From the NCBI RefSeq assembly GCF_003260975.1, contig NZ_CP030041.1, positions 4,839,501 through 4,903,500 of the forward strand: a stretch of 64,000 nucleotides of DNA, in the 5' to 3' direction. This DNA is from Echinicola strongylocentroti. GTDB taxonomy: Bacteria > Bacteroidota > Bacteroidia > Cytophagales > Cyclobacteriaceae. Both the position numbers and the translations under genes were made by a program. Shown here one piece after another: positions 18,157 to 27,101 of the stretch (the stretch's first letter is position 1; every line of letters begins with the position of its first letter). The notes beneath the pieces are model-generated. The model was not told the origin of the DNA, ran no database searches, and saw only the letters and a program-made list of their open reading frames with translations.

Positions 18157-18205
18157 TGTAAGTTGATTTTAACGGTTTTAAGATCACTTTCCTTGGCAAG
18201 AACTA

Positions 18206-21200
18206 TCAGAAGGCAAAGCTTCCTCCCAGCATAAACACACGAGGACGCGGATAAGCCAAGTAATCGATACCAATGGCAGCATTGCCACCACCGTTTGTAT
18301 TGGTCCTTACTTCTGGGTCAAAACCACTGTAGCCGGTAAGCACAAAGAGGTTTTGGCCAGTGACATAGAGTCTTGCCCTCTTAAGAAAGCCAAGCGCCGA
18401 AACATCGAAGTTGTAACCAATATTAATATTGTCCAGTCTCAAATAACTGCCATCTTCAATCCACCTTGAGGAGAATTGGGCGGTTTGGTCCCTGCTTACT
18501 CCAGAATTTAGGGAGGATTCAAGGATGTTGATACCGGGAGTGGAATTGGTGTAGGAAAATTCCGCTGCGGTGTTGTTCAATACATCATTGCCCACTACGC
18601 CCCGAAGGGTCAATGAAGCGTCAAAGTTGTTCCAAGTAAAGCGATGCGTCATCCCATAGATAAAGTCTGGGTTGGCATTTCCGATTACCACAAGGTCAGC
18701 ACCATCTACCCCGTCTTCGTCCAAGTAGGTTTCCATACCATTTTCATCCACCCCAGTGTACTGACGCCCATAGAAGGTGCCCAGTGGCAATCCGGGTTTA
18801 ATGATTTGTGAGAAATCCTTTGGGGTGATCACACCTGAGAGGGGGGAAGTCCTGATTTCATCCCGCGAAAACTGCTCGTTGGAGAGGGAAGTCACTTCGT
18901 TGCGGTTGAGGGAGAAGTTGACGTTCATGTTCCAAGTGAACGGACGATCGATCATCAGGTCGGCATTCAGGGAGAGTTCCAGCCCTTTGTTTTCTACCTC
19001 GCCTACATTGGCCCATTGGGTGTTGACCACCGAAGGAGCTGCTGTGGAGAATTGGAGTAAAAGGTTGTTGGTGTATTTCTCATAGTAATCAATGGTACCG
19101 CTCAGACGGTTTTCCCAAAAGCCAAAATCAACACCAATGTTCAGCTGATTGGTCTGTTCCCATTGCAGGTCGGGGTTGGCATAATTGGTGGGAAGGACGC
19201 TGGGAATGGCCTCGCCGCCCAAAACATATACGGCTGATCCCGCGATCCCCAGTTGCTGGCGATAGAGGTCGTTGGGGATTTCTTGGTTACCGGTCACCCC
19301 GTATCCCAGGCGCAGTTTCAGCTGGTCAAAGGCACTAGATTTCATGAAATTCTCCTCTGCCATGTTCCAGGCAAATGCCCCGGAAGGAAACAGCCCCCAT
19401 CGGTTGTTTTCACCAAACCGACTGGAACCATCATTTCTCAGGGTAAGGGTAAATAAATAACGGTCCTTTAACCGTAGATTGGCTCGGCCAAAGACTGATG
19501 CAAGTCGGTTTGCGGACTTGTAGGAGGTATTGGAAAGGATATTTCCAGATTGGATCAAGTTCCATTTTACAGAAGAAGAAACAAAATTGTTGGCTTCTGT
19601 AAACGTATATTCGGTCACAAAGCGCTGAAAGGAGTATCCACCAAGCAGGTTTAGGTTGGTGTTATTGCCCAGGTCTTTGTTGTAGGTCAAGGTGGCTTCC
19701 ATGACCGAACTGTAATTTTTCAATTTATTGATGGAAGCTCTTCCCCCGTCAGTTTCCCCAGAAGGGTGAGTAGCGGGCATGTTGGTGAATCGTTCCACGT
19801 ATTGGTCATTGTGGCCCATGTTTACCCTAAAGGTAAGTTCGTCCATAATGTCAAAAGCCACATCCACATTTCCCAAAAAGAGGTTGGTGTTTCGCTCATC
19901 GTCTACCTCTACCCATGATACTGGGTTGATGCGAAGCTCGCCGATTTGGTAATATGAGCCATCAGGATTGGTGACCGGTAGGGTAGGAGCCCATCGGATG
20001 GCATCTTTCAGGATATTGCCGCCCTCGTTGTTGATATTTGAAGAAATGGGTGTGTTGTCCTCAGCGGTTTTGCCATAAGTCATATTGACACCCAGTCGTA
20101 ACCTACCTTCCAGTGCTTTGTGCGTTCCGTTAAATCGGGCGGTGTATTTTTTCAGGCCAGAGGAAAGCAAAATTCCTTGCTGGTCAGTATAGCCTAGGGA
20201 AGCTCGGAAAGTACTGGCAGCAGAACCACCGCCAAAAGCGACATTGTGGTTTTGACTCACAGCCGTTCTGAAGATCTCATCCTGCCAAAAGGTGCTGGCA
20301 CCTTCATCTGGGTACACCAAGTCGTTGGATTCGGCATAATTCCGATATTGGTCTGCCGAAAGTACGGGCAATGTTTTGCGGATGTTGGACACTCCGACGT
20401 AGGTGTCATAGGTGAGTGTCTCTCCACCGCTTTTGTTTTTAGTGGTGATGATGATGACGCCATTGGCCCCTCTGGAGCCATAAATGGCCGTGGCAGAGGC
20501 ATCTTTCAGGATGTCGATGGATTCGATATCAGAAGGGTTGATGGAGTTCAGTGGATTGGTGCCTTCAGATGAGAAGGGTGAACTTCCTTGCATGGAAGAC
20601 ACGAAATTATTGGCAGAATTAAACTGCATGGGCACCCCATCGATGACGTATAGTGGATCGTTGCCTGCAGAGATGGAGTTGACTCCCCGGATCCTCACCG
20701 TGGAGGCTGCCCCAGGCTGGCCACTGTTTTGAGTAATGTTTACGCCAGCCACTTTGCCTTGCAAAAGCTGTTCAGGAGCCACGGACATGCCCGTGTTGAA
20801 GTCCTTTTCACCTACAGAAGCTACTGCTCCGGTGATGTCTTTCTTACGCTGGGTGCCATAACCCACCACGACTACTTCGCCAAGCTGTTGAAGATCGGCT
20901 TCCATGGTGATGTTTAGCGTGGCCTGACTCCCCACTTCCACTTCTTGTTTGACAAATCCGATCGAGCTGAAGATCAAAACAGCTCCTTGATCAGGAACTT
21001 CAAGCGTAAATTTTCCGTCGATGTCTGTGACGGTTCCTGTGCCTGAACCTTTTAGCAAAATGCTTACACCAGGAAGTGGGTTGTTATCTTCACTGGAAAC
21101 GACAGTACCAGTGATCACTTTTTCCACCTCACTCATACCGCTTATAGCAGTCAATGGTGTGTGGATCTTAGTACTAGCATAGGCATCCGAAATGCCCAAA

Positions 21201-21271
21201 CTACAGGCCGTGGATAGCAAAGCGAGCACACCTTGCCTCCATGGCAATCTTAGGGTAATTACTTTTTTCAT
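18206..21271 (-). CDS. SusC/RagA-family TonB-dependent outer-membrane transporter
   Basis: A 1021-residue transporter. After the leader comes a carboxypeptidase-regulatory-like domain (about 50-130, with GTVVSSEDNNPLPGVSI and LIFSSIGF). The plug starts at VVVVGYGTQRKKDITGAVAS, and YVIDGVPM, ILKDASATAIYGSRGANGVI and IITTK are SusC hallmarks. The rest is a 22-strand barrel ending in an aromatic residue (GGSFAF). It imports glycan oligomers across the outer membrane with the SusD lid, powered by TonB. It is the first gene of the locus. No sigma/anti-sigma or hybrid two-component regulator is next to it, so regulation is unclear. Confidence 0.97.
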   Translation of the reverse strand: MKKVITLRLPWRQGVLALLSTACSLGISDAYASTKIHTPLTAISGMSEVEKVITGTVVSSEDNNPLPGVSILLKGSGTGTVTDIDGKFTLEVPDQGAVLIFSSIGFVKQEVEVGSQATLNITMEADLQQLGEVVVVGYGTQRKKDITGAVASVGEKDFNTGMSVAPEQLLQGKVAGVNITQNSGQPGAASTVRIRGVNSISAGNDPLYVIDGVPMQFNSANNFVSSMQGSSPFSSEGTNPLNSINPSDIESIDILKDASATAIYGSRGANGVIIITTKNKSGGETLTYDTYVGVSNIRKTLPVLSADQYRNYAESNDLVYPDEGASTFWQDEIFRTAVSQNHNVAFGGGSAASTFRASLGYTDQQGILLSSGLKKYTARFNGTHKALEGRLRLGVNMTYGKTAEDNTPISSNINNEGGNILKDAIRWAPTLPVTNPDGSYYQIGELRINPVSWVEVDDERNTNLFLGNVDVAFDIMDELTFRVNMGHNDQYVERFTNMPATHPSGETDGGRASINKLKNYSSVMEATLTYNKDLGNNTNLNLLGGYSFQRFVTEYTFTEANNFVSSSVKWNLIQSGNILSNTSYKSANRLASVFGRANLRLKDRYLFTLTLRNDGSSRFGENNRWGLFPSGAFAWNMAEENFMKSSAFDQLKLRLGYGVTGNQEIPNDLYRQQLGIAGSAVYVLGGEAIPSVLPTNYANPDLQWEQTNQLNIGVDFGFWENRLSGTIDYYEKYTNNLLLQFSTAAPSVVNTQWANVGEVENKGLELSLNADLMIDRPFTWNMNVNFSLNRNEVTSLSNEQFSRDEIRTSPLSGVITPKDFSQIIKPGLPLGTFYGRQYTGVDENGMETYLDEDGVDGADLVVIGNANPDFIYGMTHRFTWNNFDASLTLRGVVGNDVLNNTAAEFSYTNSTPGINILESSLNSGVSRDQTAQFSSRWIEDGSYLRLDNINIGYNFDVSALGFLKRARLYVTGQNLFVLTGYSGFDPEVRTNTNGGGNAAIGIDYLAYPRPRVFMLGGSFAF

Positions 21272-21520
21272 TGGTTAATTGGGTTTAATGATAATTGATT
21301 AACCTTACTTTTTACATCACCCAATGTATCCAATGATTTTAAGGAATCTGTTCTGGACTGTGATGTATAATAAATGAGTATAAGTGGTTAAAAATGATTT
21401 TTTTTGGCGTGATATAAGTGATGAAGGGTGTGTTGGGTGTTTGATATTTATGGTTATCCGCAATTACAGGAAAATTAAAAAGGTGCTCACAGAAAACATG
21501 GAAATCTCAGAAAAGCCTTA

Positions 21521-21592
21521 TTTCATTCTGGGTGTTCTGTGCGTTCCGTGAGAAATAAAACCTACTGGCAATAAAGCGTATAATCAGATTAA
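21521..21592. repeat. Dispersed repeat, copy 1
   Basis: The segment beginning TTTCATTCTGGGTGTTCTGT and ending near AAGCGTATAATCAGATT aligns without gaps to 28836-28907 at roughly three quarters of positions, by eye. Both copies are upstream of minus-strand genes (susC; the TlpA-like gene). Confidence 0.7.
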
Positions 21593-21673
21593 TATTTAGC
21601 ATTCCTAGTCCCATACCTCCAAACTAGCTGATTGTCCTCTCCTGAAAATTGAGGTAGAACCTCAATGCTAATC

Positions 21674-22088
21674 GTACCGGGGCACAGCAGGGCAAATGCA
21701 TTTATACCTGCCGTTACTATGGAACTTACCCTTTTATGTGTAGCCATTTTTGGTGCAGGTGACATTCTGCACCTTCTATATGATCCTCCGCCAAAGGCGG
21801 ATTGGAAATCATGCGCAGTCGCTAACTACAAAACCCATACTATCCTTTTTCCGATATAGGCCAACCGCCATACTTGCGCAGAAAGGTGCGACGGTTTATT
21901 TGCCCCCCAAAAATCAACTAATCATTCTTTCAGCCTATCCCGCCATTCGGCAAGATAGGCTACTACGGTTTCCAATGTACAAATCGGGGCAAAGTGCCAG
22001 CGGCACGGATGATAGCTATGCCTACACGAAAATTGTTTTCTTTCGATACACTAAACGCATTTGCCCTGCAGGGCACAGCCCTCGGTAC
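21674..22088. mobile_element. MITE-like element with imperfect terminal inverted repeats
   Basis: The left end GTACCGGGGCACAGC plus AGGGCAAATGCATTTA (21674-21704) is mirrored at the right end by TAAACGCATTTGCCCT and CAGCCCTCGGTAC (22052-22088). The inner arm matches at 14 of 15 bases, and the outer arm is an interrupted match. Internal hairpins include TCCGCCAAAGGCGGA and GTGCCAGCGGCAC. There is no transposase, so it would be mobilised in trans, if at all. Its ends are the same as the short palindrome at 15144-15179. Confidence 0.7.
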
Positions 22089-22107
22089 AACTGATTCCGT
22101 TTTTACT

Positions 22108-23307
22108 TTATTCTTTGCTCTTGGTTCGTTCTTCTTTCTTTACCATCCATGCCCCGGCAAGAAGAGGGAAGAGCATAAAGAGGCTTTTCATGCGCATCAT
22201 GATGCCTAGATTGCTAAGAATGTTCATATAGACCAGTGAAGATGCGAAGAAGAGTAGCAAGCCAAATTTCAAAAATAGGGGTAGGCTTTGCCAATTGCGC
22301 CATTGACTTTTTATGATCATTGTGGTAATCCCTACCATCAAAATGAGGTTTTCAATGGATGCGAGAAAGGAAGTGATATTATGTGCGTCCCAAAACAACG
22401 GCCTGAACCAAAAGGTAAATAGCCGCATCAAAAATGAATAGTCGGCCATGTCCACGGAAGACCCGACACCTTTACCGGAAAGCATGGAAAATTGCTGTTG
22501 GATGATTTGTTGGATGGCCGCTAAGCTGAAATGCTCCATTCCCACGTACCAGAGCAATGCTGGAAACGCTGCCAGTGCCAGCAGCGAGCAGGATATTCCC
22601 CACCATAGCCTATATTTCTTGGAAGGACCAAACAGCAATGCCGCACCACCAAAACTAATGAGTACCAGCCAAGCGAAATAAGTCCTGACCATAAAGATCA
22701 GCACCAATCCGATAAAAGCTCCCGTCCACTTTTGCTGACTGATCCCTTTCATGATCAAGACCAAGGCAAAAAAACATAGCGCTTCCTTCCCTATTCCCCC
22801 CGTCCAAAAGTGGAGGTTGGGGAGATAAAGGATATACACGGGCCAAGGCAAGCCGAGAAATGGTTTCATGCCTTGATGGTCCGTAGTCAGCTTTAAGAAT
22901 AGCCACCTGAAGCCTATAAAGCTGAGCATGGAATACAAAAAGAACCCAGAGAGCATATCCCATCCAAAGTAGCGAGAGGGAATATAGTTTAGCCAATACA
23001 TAAAAGGATAGCCTATTCCGAAATAATCCCACCATCCGTTGGCATCTGGGTTGGCCAGCGGGCCGTTAAGGTTCCAGTAAACGATGGCATCCCCGCCAAA
23101 AGCCATTACATACCGATAAAAGAAATAGCTGAATCCAAGGTGATAGATGAGTAGGATGTGCAAATGGAGGGTTTGCTGGGGTGTACAGCCATGCTTTTTT
23201 CCCAAGTAGTGATTGGAATAATGTAGCAGTAAACTCAACGTAAGTAACAACAAAGCCTGAATCATAGCGGTGGCAATAACATCCCGTACAAAAATCAGGT
23301 ATTGCAA
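22108..23307 (-). CDS. EpsG-like polytopic membrane protein (paralogue)
   Basis: A 399-residue membrane protein with about ten hydrophobic segments. It shares two diagnostic stretches with the protein at 8648-9880: LPNLHFWTGGIGKEAL and LFTFWFRPLFWDAHN followed by SIENLILMVG. The basic C-terminal end is also shared. I infer a role in polysaccharide polymerisation or export at the inner membrane, parallel to its paralogue. It is divergent from the GNAT gene at 23364, with 56 bp between starts, and its 3' end abuts the MITE-like element. Catalytic residues are not identifiable. Confidence 0.7.
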   Translation of the reverse strand: MQYLIFVRDVIATAMIQALLLLTLSLLLHYSNHYLGKKHGCTPQQTLHLHILLIYHLGFSYFFYRYVMAFGGDAIVYWNLNGPLANPDANGWWDYFGIGYPFMYWLNYIPSRYFGWDMLSGFFLYSMLSFIGFRWLFLKLTTDHQGMKPFLGLPWPVYILYLPNLHFWTGGIGKEALCFFALVLIMKGISQQKWTGAFIGLVLIFMVRTYFAWLVLISFGGAALLFGPSKKYRLWWGISCSLLALAAFPALLWYVGMEHFSLAAIQQIIQQQFSMLSGKGVGSSVDMADYSFLMRLFTFWFRPLFWDAHNITSFLASIENLILMVGITTMIIKSQWRNWQSLPLFLKFGLLLFFASSLVYMNILSNLGIMMRMKSLFMLFPLLAGAWMVKKEERTKSKE

Positions 23308-23363
23308 TGGAAAAAAATAGCAGAGGCTAAAATATTCCCCTTGATTCCCCCTATTTTAGGCCT

Positions 23364-24329
23364 ATGCATTTGAGAGAAGCAAAGCCAACAGATCAGGAGG
23401 CGATAGTAGATTTATTAAAACGCTCCTTGGGAGAAAGTCTCTTGCCAAAGAGCGTGGCGCTATGGCGGTGGAAGCATGTGGACAATCCTTTTGGGGAATC
23501 CCCGGTACTAGTGGCGGAAGAACAAGGGGATATTGTCGGAGTGCGTGCTTTTATGCAATGGGAATTTTCGCAGAGAGGACAGAATATCAAGGCACTAAGG
23601 GCGGTGGACACAGCGGTTCATCCTGATTATCAAGGTAGGGGTATTTTCAAACAACTGACCGATAAATTGGTTCAGGAATGTAGTGAGGAGGAATTTCAAT
23701 TTATTTTTAATACCCCCAATGCCAAAAGCATGCCCGGCTATATCAAGATGGGCTGGCAAAAGCGAGGGAATTTACCGCTAAAAATGGCTTTGGTAAGGCC
23801 ATTTGGGGTATTTTCCGGAAGGAGCGCTAGGGAGTCTACGGAAGTCATGCAGCAGGAGTGGCCTGAGAGGTTACTGGCCAAGGTTCCTTATAGTGCCGAT
23901 TCGGTTGGGCTGCAGACACCTATTTCTCCCGAATATATGCACTGGCGATACGTAAAGAATCCGCTATTTCGGTATGGGTGGTTTTCTGATGGGGAAAGGT
24001 ACCTGTGCATTTTCAGGATAAAAGCACATCGGCGATTTCAGGAGTTTCGGATATGCGAATTACTTCCATTGGATGCTGATCGTCAGTTTGCTGATAAAGA
24101 TTTTAACAAACAATTAAAGGAGCAGGTGAGAAATTATCACACAGCTGTCATCACATTTTCCGGGGAGTCATCTGTTCAATTTCGTTCATTTGGGAGGTAT
24201 CGGTTTTTCCGCCTTTCCAAAGGCCCCTTGGTGACCCTGCGGAACTTGGGACTGGAGAAGGAGCAGTTTGAGGGGTTACTGATGCCGAATGGCATAGCAT
24301 TTAGCTTGGGGGATCTGGAGCTTTTTTGA
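23364..24329 (+). CDS. GNAT-family N-acetyltransferase
   Basis: A 321-residue protein with an N-terminal GNAT domain: LREAKPTDQEAIVDLLKRS (3-21) opens the fold, and TAVHPDYQGRGIFKQLTDKL (about 75-94) is motif A with the acetyl-CoA pyrophosphate loop Q/RxxGxG/A. The C-terminal 170 residues form a second, less conserved region, as in the GNAT proteins of exopolysaccharide clusters. It probably acylates a sugar or an amino sugar precursor. It is divergent from the EpsG-like gene, and together they may be part of the polysaccharide locus seen at 1-10.8 kb. Confidence 0.8.
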   Translation: MHLREAKPTDQEAIVDLLKRSLGESLLPKSVALWRWKHVDNPFGESPVLVAEEQGDIVGVRAFMQWEFSQRGQNIKALRAVDTAVHPDYQGRGIFKQLTDKLVQECSEEEFQFIFNTPNAKSMPGYIKMGWQKRGNLPLKMALVRPFGVFSGRSARESTEVMQQEWPERLLAKVPYSADSVGLQTPISPEYMHWRYVKNPLFRYGWFSDGERYLCIFRIKAHRRFQEFRICELLPLDADRQFADKDFNKQLKEQVRNYHTAVITFSGESSVQFRSFGRYRFFRLSKGPLVTLRNLGLEKEQFEGLLMPNGIAFSLGDLELF

Positions 24330-24407
24330 GGAATGCTTAAGGAGGTATTTATCGTTTTATTTTGGGGAAAATGTATGGTCTAATATCACTTGTTGTGGGG
24401 ATTTATT

Positions 24408-24977
24408 TTATACTAATCCAATTTTTTTCATTTTCCAAAAGCATTTTTCCGTGACATTAATGTCAATTGAGGCATCATGTGCATCATCAAAATCTTCTCC
24501 GAATAATTTCATGTGTAATTCTGATAATTTAGGCCACTTATAGCCATAAAGTCCTGGTAGCCTACAATAATTAGTCGATGATTGCATAGTACATAGTTTC
24601 CTCTTTCTATTAAAACCACTTTTAATTTTTTTTCTCAATAATTCTGCTCCTATAATTTTCTCATCAAAACCGATGTTGTGAGCAACTAGAAAGTCTGAAC
24701 GTTCAACTAGCTCATTAAATTTGGTTAAAACTGTTGAAAGATCTTCTCCTTCATTGTTTGCTCTTTCTGTCGAAATTCCGTGTACTCTGGACGCATCTCT
24801 TGGGATTTTAAAGTTTTCGGGTCTAATTATAAAATCATCAGTTTCTACACGATTTCCTTTGGCATCACATAGAATCCATGCTATTTGAATCATTCTAGGC
24901 CAATTATTCAAATCCGTTACTGGTGCTTTCCAATTCCGCGGTAGTCCTGTGGTTTCTGTGTCAAAAAATAGATACAT
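24408..24977 (-). CDS. DEDD-family 3'-5' exonuclease (DnaQ/RNase T-like)
   Basis: A 189-residue exonuclease. FFDTETTGLP (4-13) is Exo I with the metal-binding Asp-Glu pair, VAHNIGFDEKII is Exo II with its Asp, and DDAHDASIDINVT (about 165-177) is Exo III with the HxxxxD pattern of the DEDDh group. It is a single domain, without a BRCT or polymerase part, so it is not polymerase III epsilon proper. It could degrade DNA or RNA ends. It stands alone and AT-rich, 78 bp from the convergent GNAT gene, and starts the patchwork region of small minus-strand genes. Confidence 0.88.
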   Translation of the reverse strand: MYLFFDTETTGLPRNWKAPVTDLNNWPRMIQIAWILCDAKGNRVETDDFIIRPENFKIPRDASRVHGISTERANNEGEDLSTVLTKFNELVERSDFLVAHNIGFDEKIIGAELLRKKIKSGFNRKRKLCTMQSSTNYCRLPGLYGYKWPKLSELHMKLFGEDFDDAHDASIDINVTEKCFWKMKKIGLV

Positions 24978-25376
24978 ATTTTCGTTTTATTTATTATGCT
25001 AAATTTTCTTGCATTACGCACCCTGGTCTAGTATGAGAATTGTGGCGGATTTGAAACAACTAATTTTTCCTTAATATACAGACCTTATTTATATTCACTT
25101 ATTTTTTTAGCGATAAAACCACTCTTTTATATAGATTTTCGGTGTATCCAGCATGGACATCAGGTAGTGATGATACCAAAATAATTCAACAGGTGAAAAG
25201 CCTGTACTGATGGTTATAGGCGAAGCCCATACCTGCGATGGTGCTTTGATAAGCTTAGTAAGTAGGTGTAAGGTGCTCCCTGTCAGAGGGCGACAAGCGT
25301 GTTGTACTTCCCCTAACTTAAGAGCATTGAGAGGAGTGTAGTGGGGCCGTCGGCTCGACTGTTCGTTCTCTCAGTT
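24978..25376. ncRNA. 399-bp non-coding region with structured segment (copy A)
   Basis: No gene is visible. From about 25141 the sequence becomes GC-richer and structured. The stretch GCCTGTACTGATGG through GTGCTTTGATAAGC (25200-25253) aligns with 26955-27031 near the AraC gene, with a 20-odd bp insertion there. The CTCCCTGTCAGAGGGCG hairpin (25276-25292) is one clear stem. The nature is unknown: remnant of a mobile element or intron, or a structured RNA. Confidence 0.4.
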
Positions 25377-25871
25377 TTAATTTGGCGAATGGAGTCCGAT
25401 TTTATTTCCCTCTGAGTCGTGGAAAATGGCAAAAAATCCACTTTCATCAGCGTGAGGTGTTTTTGGGGTAATGATATTTCCACCATTCTTTTCTACTTTG
25501 TCAAGAATAGTTTGCAGGTTATCTCCGCCATTGAAGTAAATAGTAACTCCGTTGGCGGAAGGTTCGTAGCCTTCTCCTTTCATAATTACTCCTGTCACCA
25601 TTTGGTCGTGGTAGGGGAATAGCCCCATTTCCATTTCTGGGAAATCTAACCTTTCAATTTCTACTCCTAAAATTTCTTTGTAAAAGGTGATGGCCCGTGA
25701 AATGTCCGTTGCTGGGATTTCAAAAATTGAGATGTAACTGTTCATGTCCTTTACGCTTTTTGTATTTGTTTCCTTAGTTTGGCTAGATTCGGAAATTGAA
25801 GAATTTTTGTTTTTACAAGAGCCAATGATTACTATCAAGGCAATAATTGCAATGCCTATTTTTTCTTTCAT
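25377..25871 (-). CDS. VOC-superfamily lipoprotein (glyoxalase-like)
   Basis: A 164-residue protein with a lipoprotein leader (IVIIGSCKNK, cysteine at 19) and one complete VOC domain. The paired beta-alpha-beta-beta-beta modules start at SYISIFEIPATDISRAITFY and GVTIYFNGGDNLQTILDKV, and the end FFAIFHDSEGNKIGLHSP is characteristic. VOC proteins include glyoxalases, dioxygenases and antibiotic-binding proteins. A lipid-anchored version is less common, and the substrate is unknown. The AraC gene 75 bp upstream is in the same direction, so the two may be one regulated cassette. Confidence 0.85.
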   Translation of the reverse strand: MKEKIGIAIIALIVIIGSCKNKNSSISESSQTKETNTKSVKDMNSYISIFEIPATDISRAITFYKEILGVEIERLDFPEMEMGLFPYHDQMVTGVIMKGEGYEPSANGVTIYFNGGDNLQTILDKVEKNGGNIITPKTPHADESGFFAIFHDSEGNKIGLHSPN

Positions 25872-25945
25872 TACTAATTAGTTGTTGACGGGACAATATT
25901 AGCAGTAGAAAGTCGCTTGAAATTGTAAAAATGCGACACGCAGAA

Positions 25946-26761
25946 TTATTTGTAAAAAAGAGCAGAAAGAGCCAGACTTTCGTGTGCGAGAAATTCTTTG
26001 GGATTTATTCCCGTAAAATCCCTAAAGTCTTTTATAAAGTGTGCTTGGTCAAAATATTCACTTTTATAGGCAATATCGGTCAGGTTTTTGGACTTTTGGT
26101 CGAGCAACATTTTTAAAGCTGTCTGTAGTCGAATTACCTTTCCCAACTGTTTAGGACTAACCCCAATTTGCTTTCTGAAGTTTCTTTCAAGTTGCCTCCG
26201 TCTGGAAGGGTTATCTTTAAAAATTGATGTTATTGAAGTACTTCCGTTGGTAGATAAAAGGGCGTCAACGGTGTTTTTTACAATAGAATTAATTGTTTTT
26301 TCGCTATTAAGCCTGTTTAAAAGAAAATTTTCGATAATGCTTATCCGTTGTGCTGTGTTTTCTGCTTTGAATATTTTTTGTTCCAAACCATCTGCGGTTT
26401 CTATTCCAAAAAGTTGTTTCACTGGCGTTTCTTTATTTACCAAGTTTTTGATTGGTTCAGAAACAAAATTGGCAAAACCATAAGGATAAAAGCGGACAGC
26501 AAATGTATTGACGAATCCTGTTGGTTCAATGTAAAAAGGTTCAATTGTTTGTCCGAGTACCATTGCACGAGGTTGAAGTATAAATTCATTTTCGGAAGTG
26601 TACCGCTTTATATCGTCTCCGAGAATAAACGCCATTTCAATACAACCGTCAGGGACTATTCGTTGTTTTTGCGGTTCAGACTGTTTGGGCACTTCTAACG
26701 TCCAATAGCAGCTAACAAGCGGCTTTAAGTCAATATGTGCTTCGTATGTTTGATAGTTCAT
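25946..26761 (-). CDS. AraC-family transcriptional regulator (DUF6597-type sensor half)
   Basis: A 271-residue regulator. The N-terminal half (VSCYWTLEVPKQ, IVPDGCIEMAFILGDD, AVRFYPYGFANFV) is of the DUF6597 type often fused to HTH domains. The C-terminal HTH_18 pair is seen in RRRQLERNFRKQIGVSPKQL and LTDIAYKSEYFDQAHFIKDF, then RDFTGINPKEFL. It lies upstream of the VOC lipoprotein gene in the same direction and probably controls it. AT-rich compared with the core genes of the window. The effector is unknown. Confidence 0.88.
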   Translation of the reverse strand: MNYQTYEAHIDLKPLVSCYWTLEVPKQSEPQKQRIVPDGCIEMAFILGDDIKRYTSENEFILQPRAMVLGQTIEPFYIEPTGFVNTFAVRFYPYGFANFVSEPIKNLVNKETPVKQLFGIETADGLEQKIFKAENTAQRISIIENFLLNRLNSEKTINSIVKNTVDALLSTNGSTSITSIFKDNPSRRRQLERNFRKQIGVSPKQLGKVIRLQTALKMLLDQKSKNLTDIAYKSEYFDQAHFIKDFRDFTGINPKEFLAHESLALSALFYK

Positions 26762-27101
26762 TTATCGTTCGGAAGTTACCTAGAGTGACGCTTAATGGTA
26801 CTTGGCAAAGAAACGTTGGGCTTTTGAAGTGATTCACTGTCCACAGAAACTGAAGTTTTGCAAAATGAAAAAACTTTTATGAATGCCTTATCATAGGTAC
26901 CGGAAAGGGGGGCTGTAATGAACAGTATTCCTTCTTTATGAACCGCTGTATATAGCCTGTACTGATGGGTGTCGGAAAGACCCGTTTAGATTATCCTAAT
27001 TGGCCGATGGGTACGGTGGTACTTTGATAGGCTCTGCAGACCTGTGTGAGCTTCACCCTGAGCCAATGGGCCCATGTTGGGCTGCACGATTACCATGCAT
27101 T
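26762..27101. ncRNA. 340-bp non-coding region with structured segment (copy B)
   Basis: No gene is visible. 26955-27031 matches copy A at 25200-25253 (shared GCCTGTACTGATGG and the pattern GGTGNTACTTTGATA/GGTGCTTTGATA). A further pairing ACCGCTGTA (26942-26950) with TACGGTGGT (27012-27020) gives nine consecutive pairs, two of them wobble. CCGATGGG, GAGCCAATGGGCCCATGTTGGGC and nearby stems add structure. Origin unknown. Confidence 0.4.

Larger units (their letters stand above)
21272..22107. other. 836-bp intergenic region with repeats
   Basis: This gap upstream of susC carries no convincing gene. It has the susC leader, a diverged 72-bp repeat at 21521-21592 (second copy at 28836-28907), and the 415-bp MITE-like element at 21674-22088. 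Short frames inside it coincide with the inverted repeats and show no protein family. Confidence 0.8.

Noticed and set aside
21994..22209. Plus-strand frames crossing the MITE-like element
   Set aside because: They run through the terminal inverted repeat and into the antisense of the EpsG-like gene.
26805..26825. AACGTTGGGC before the AraC gene as an integron attC core (GTTRRRY)
   Set aside because: The partner RYYYAAC site and a folded stem at the right distance were not found, and no integrase is in the window.
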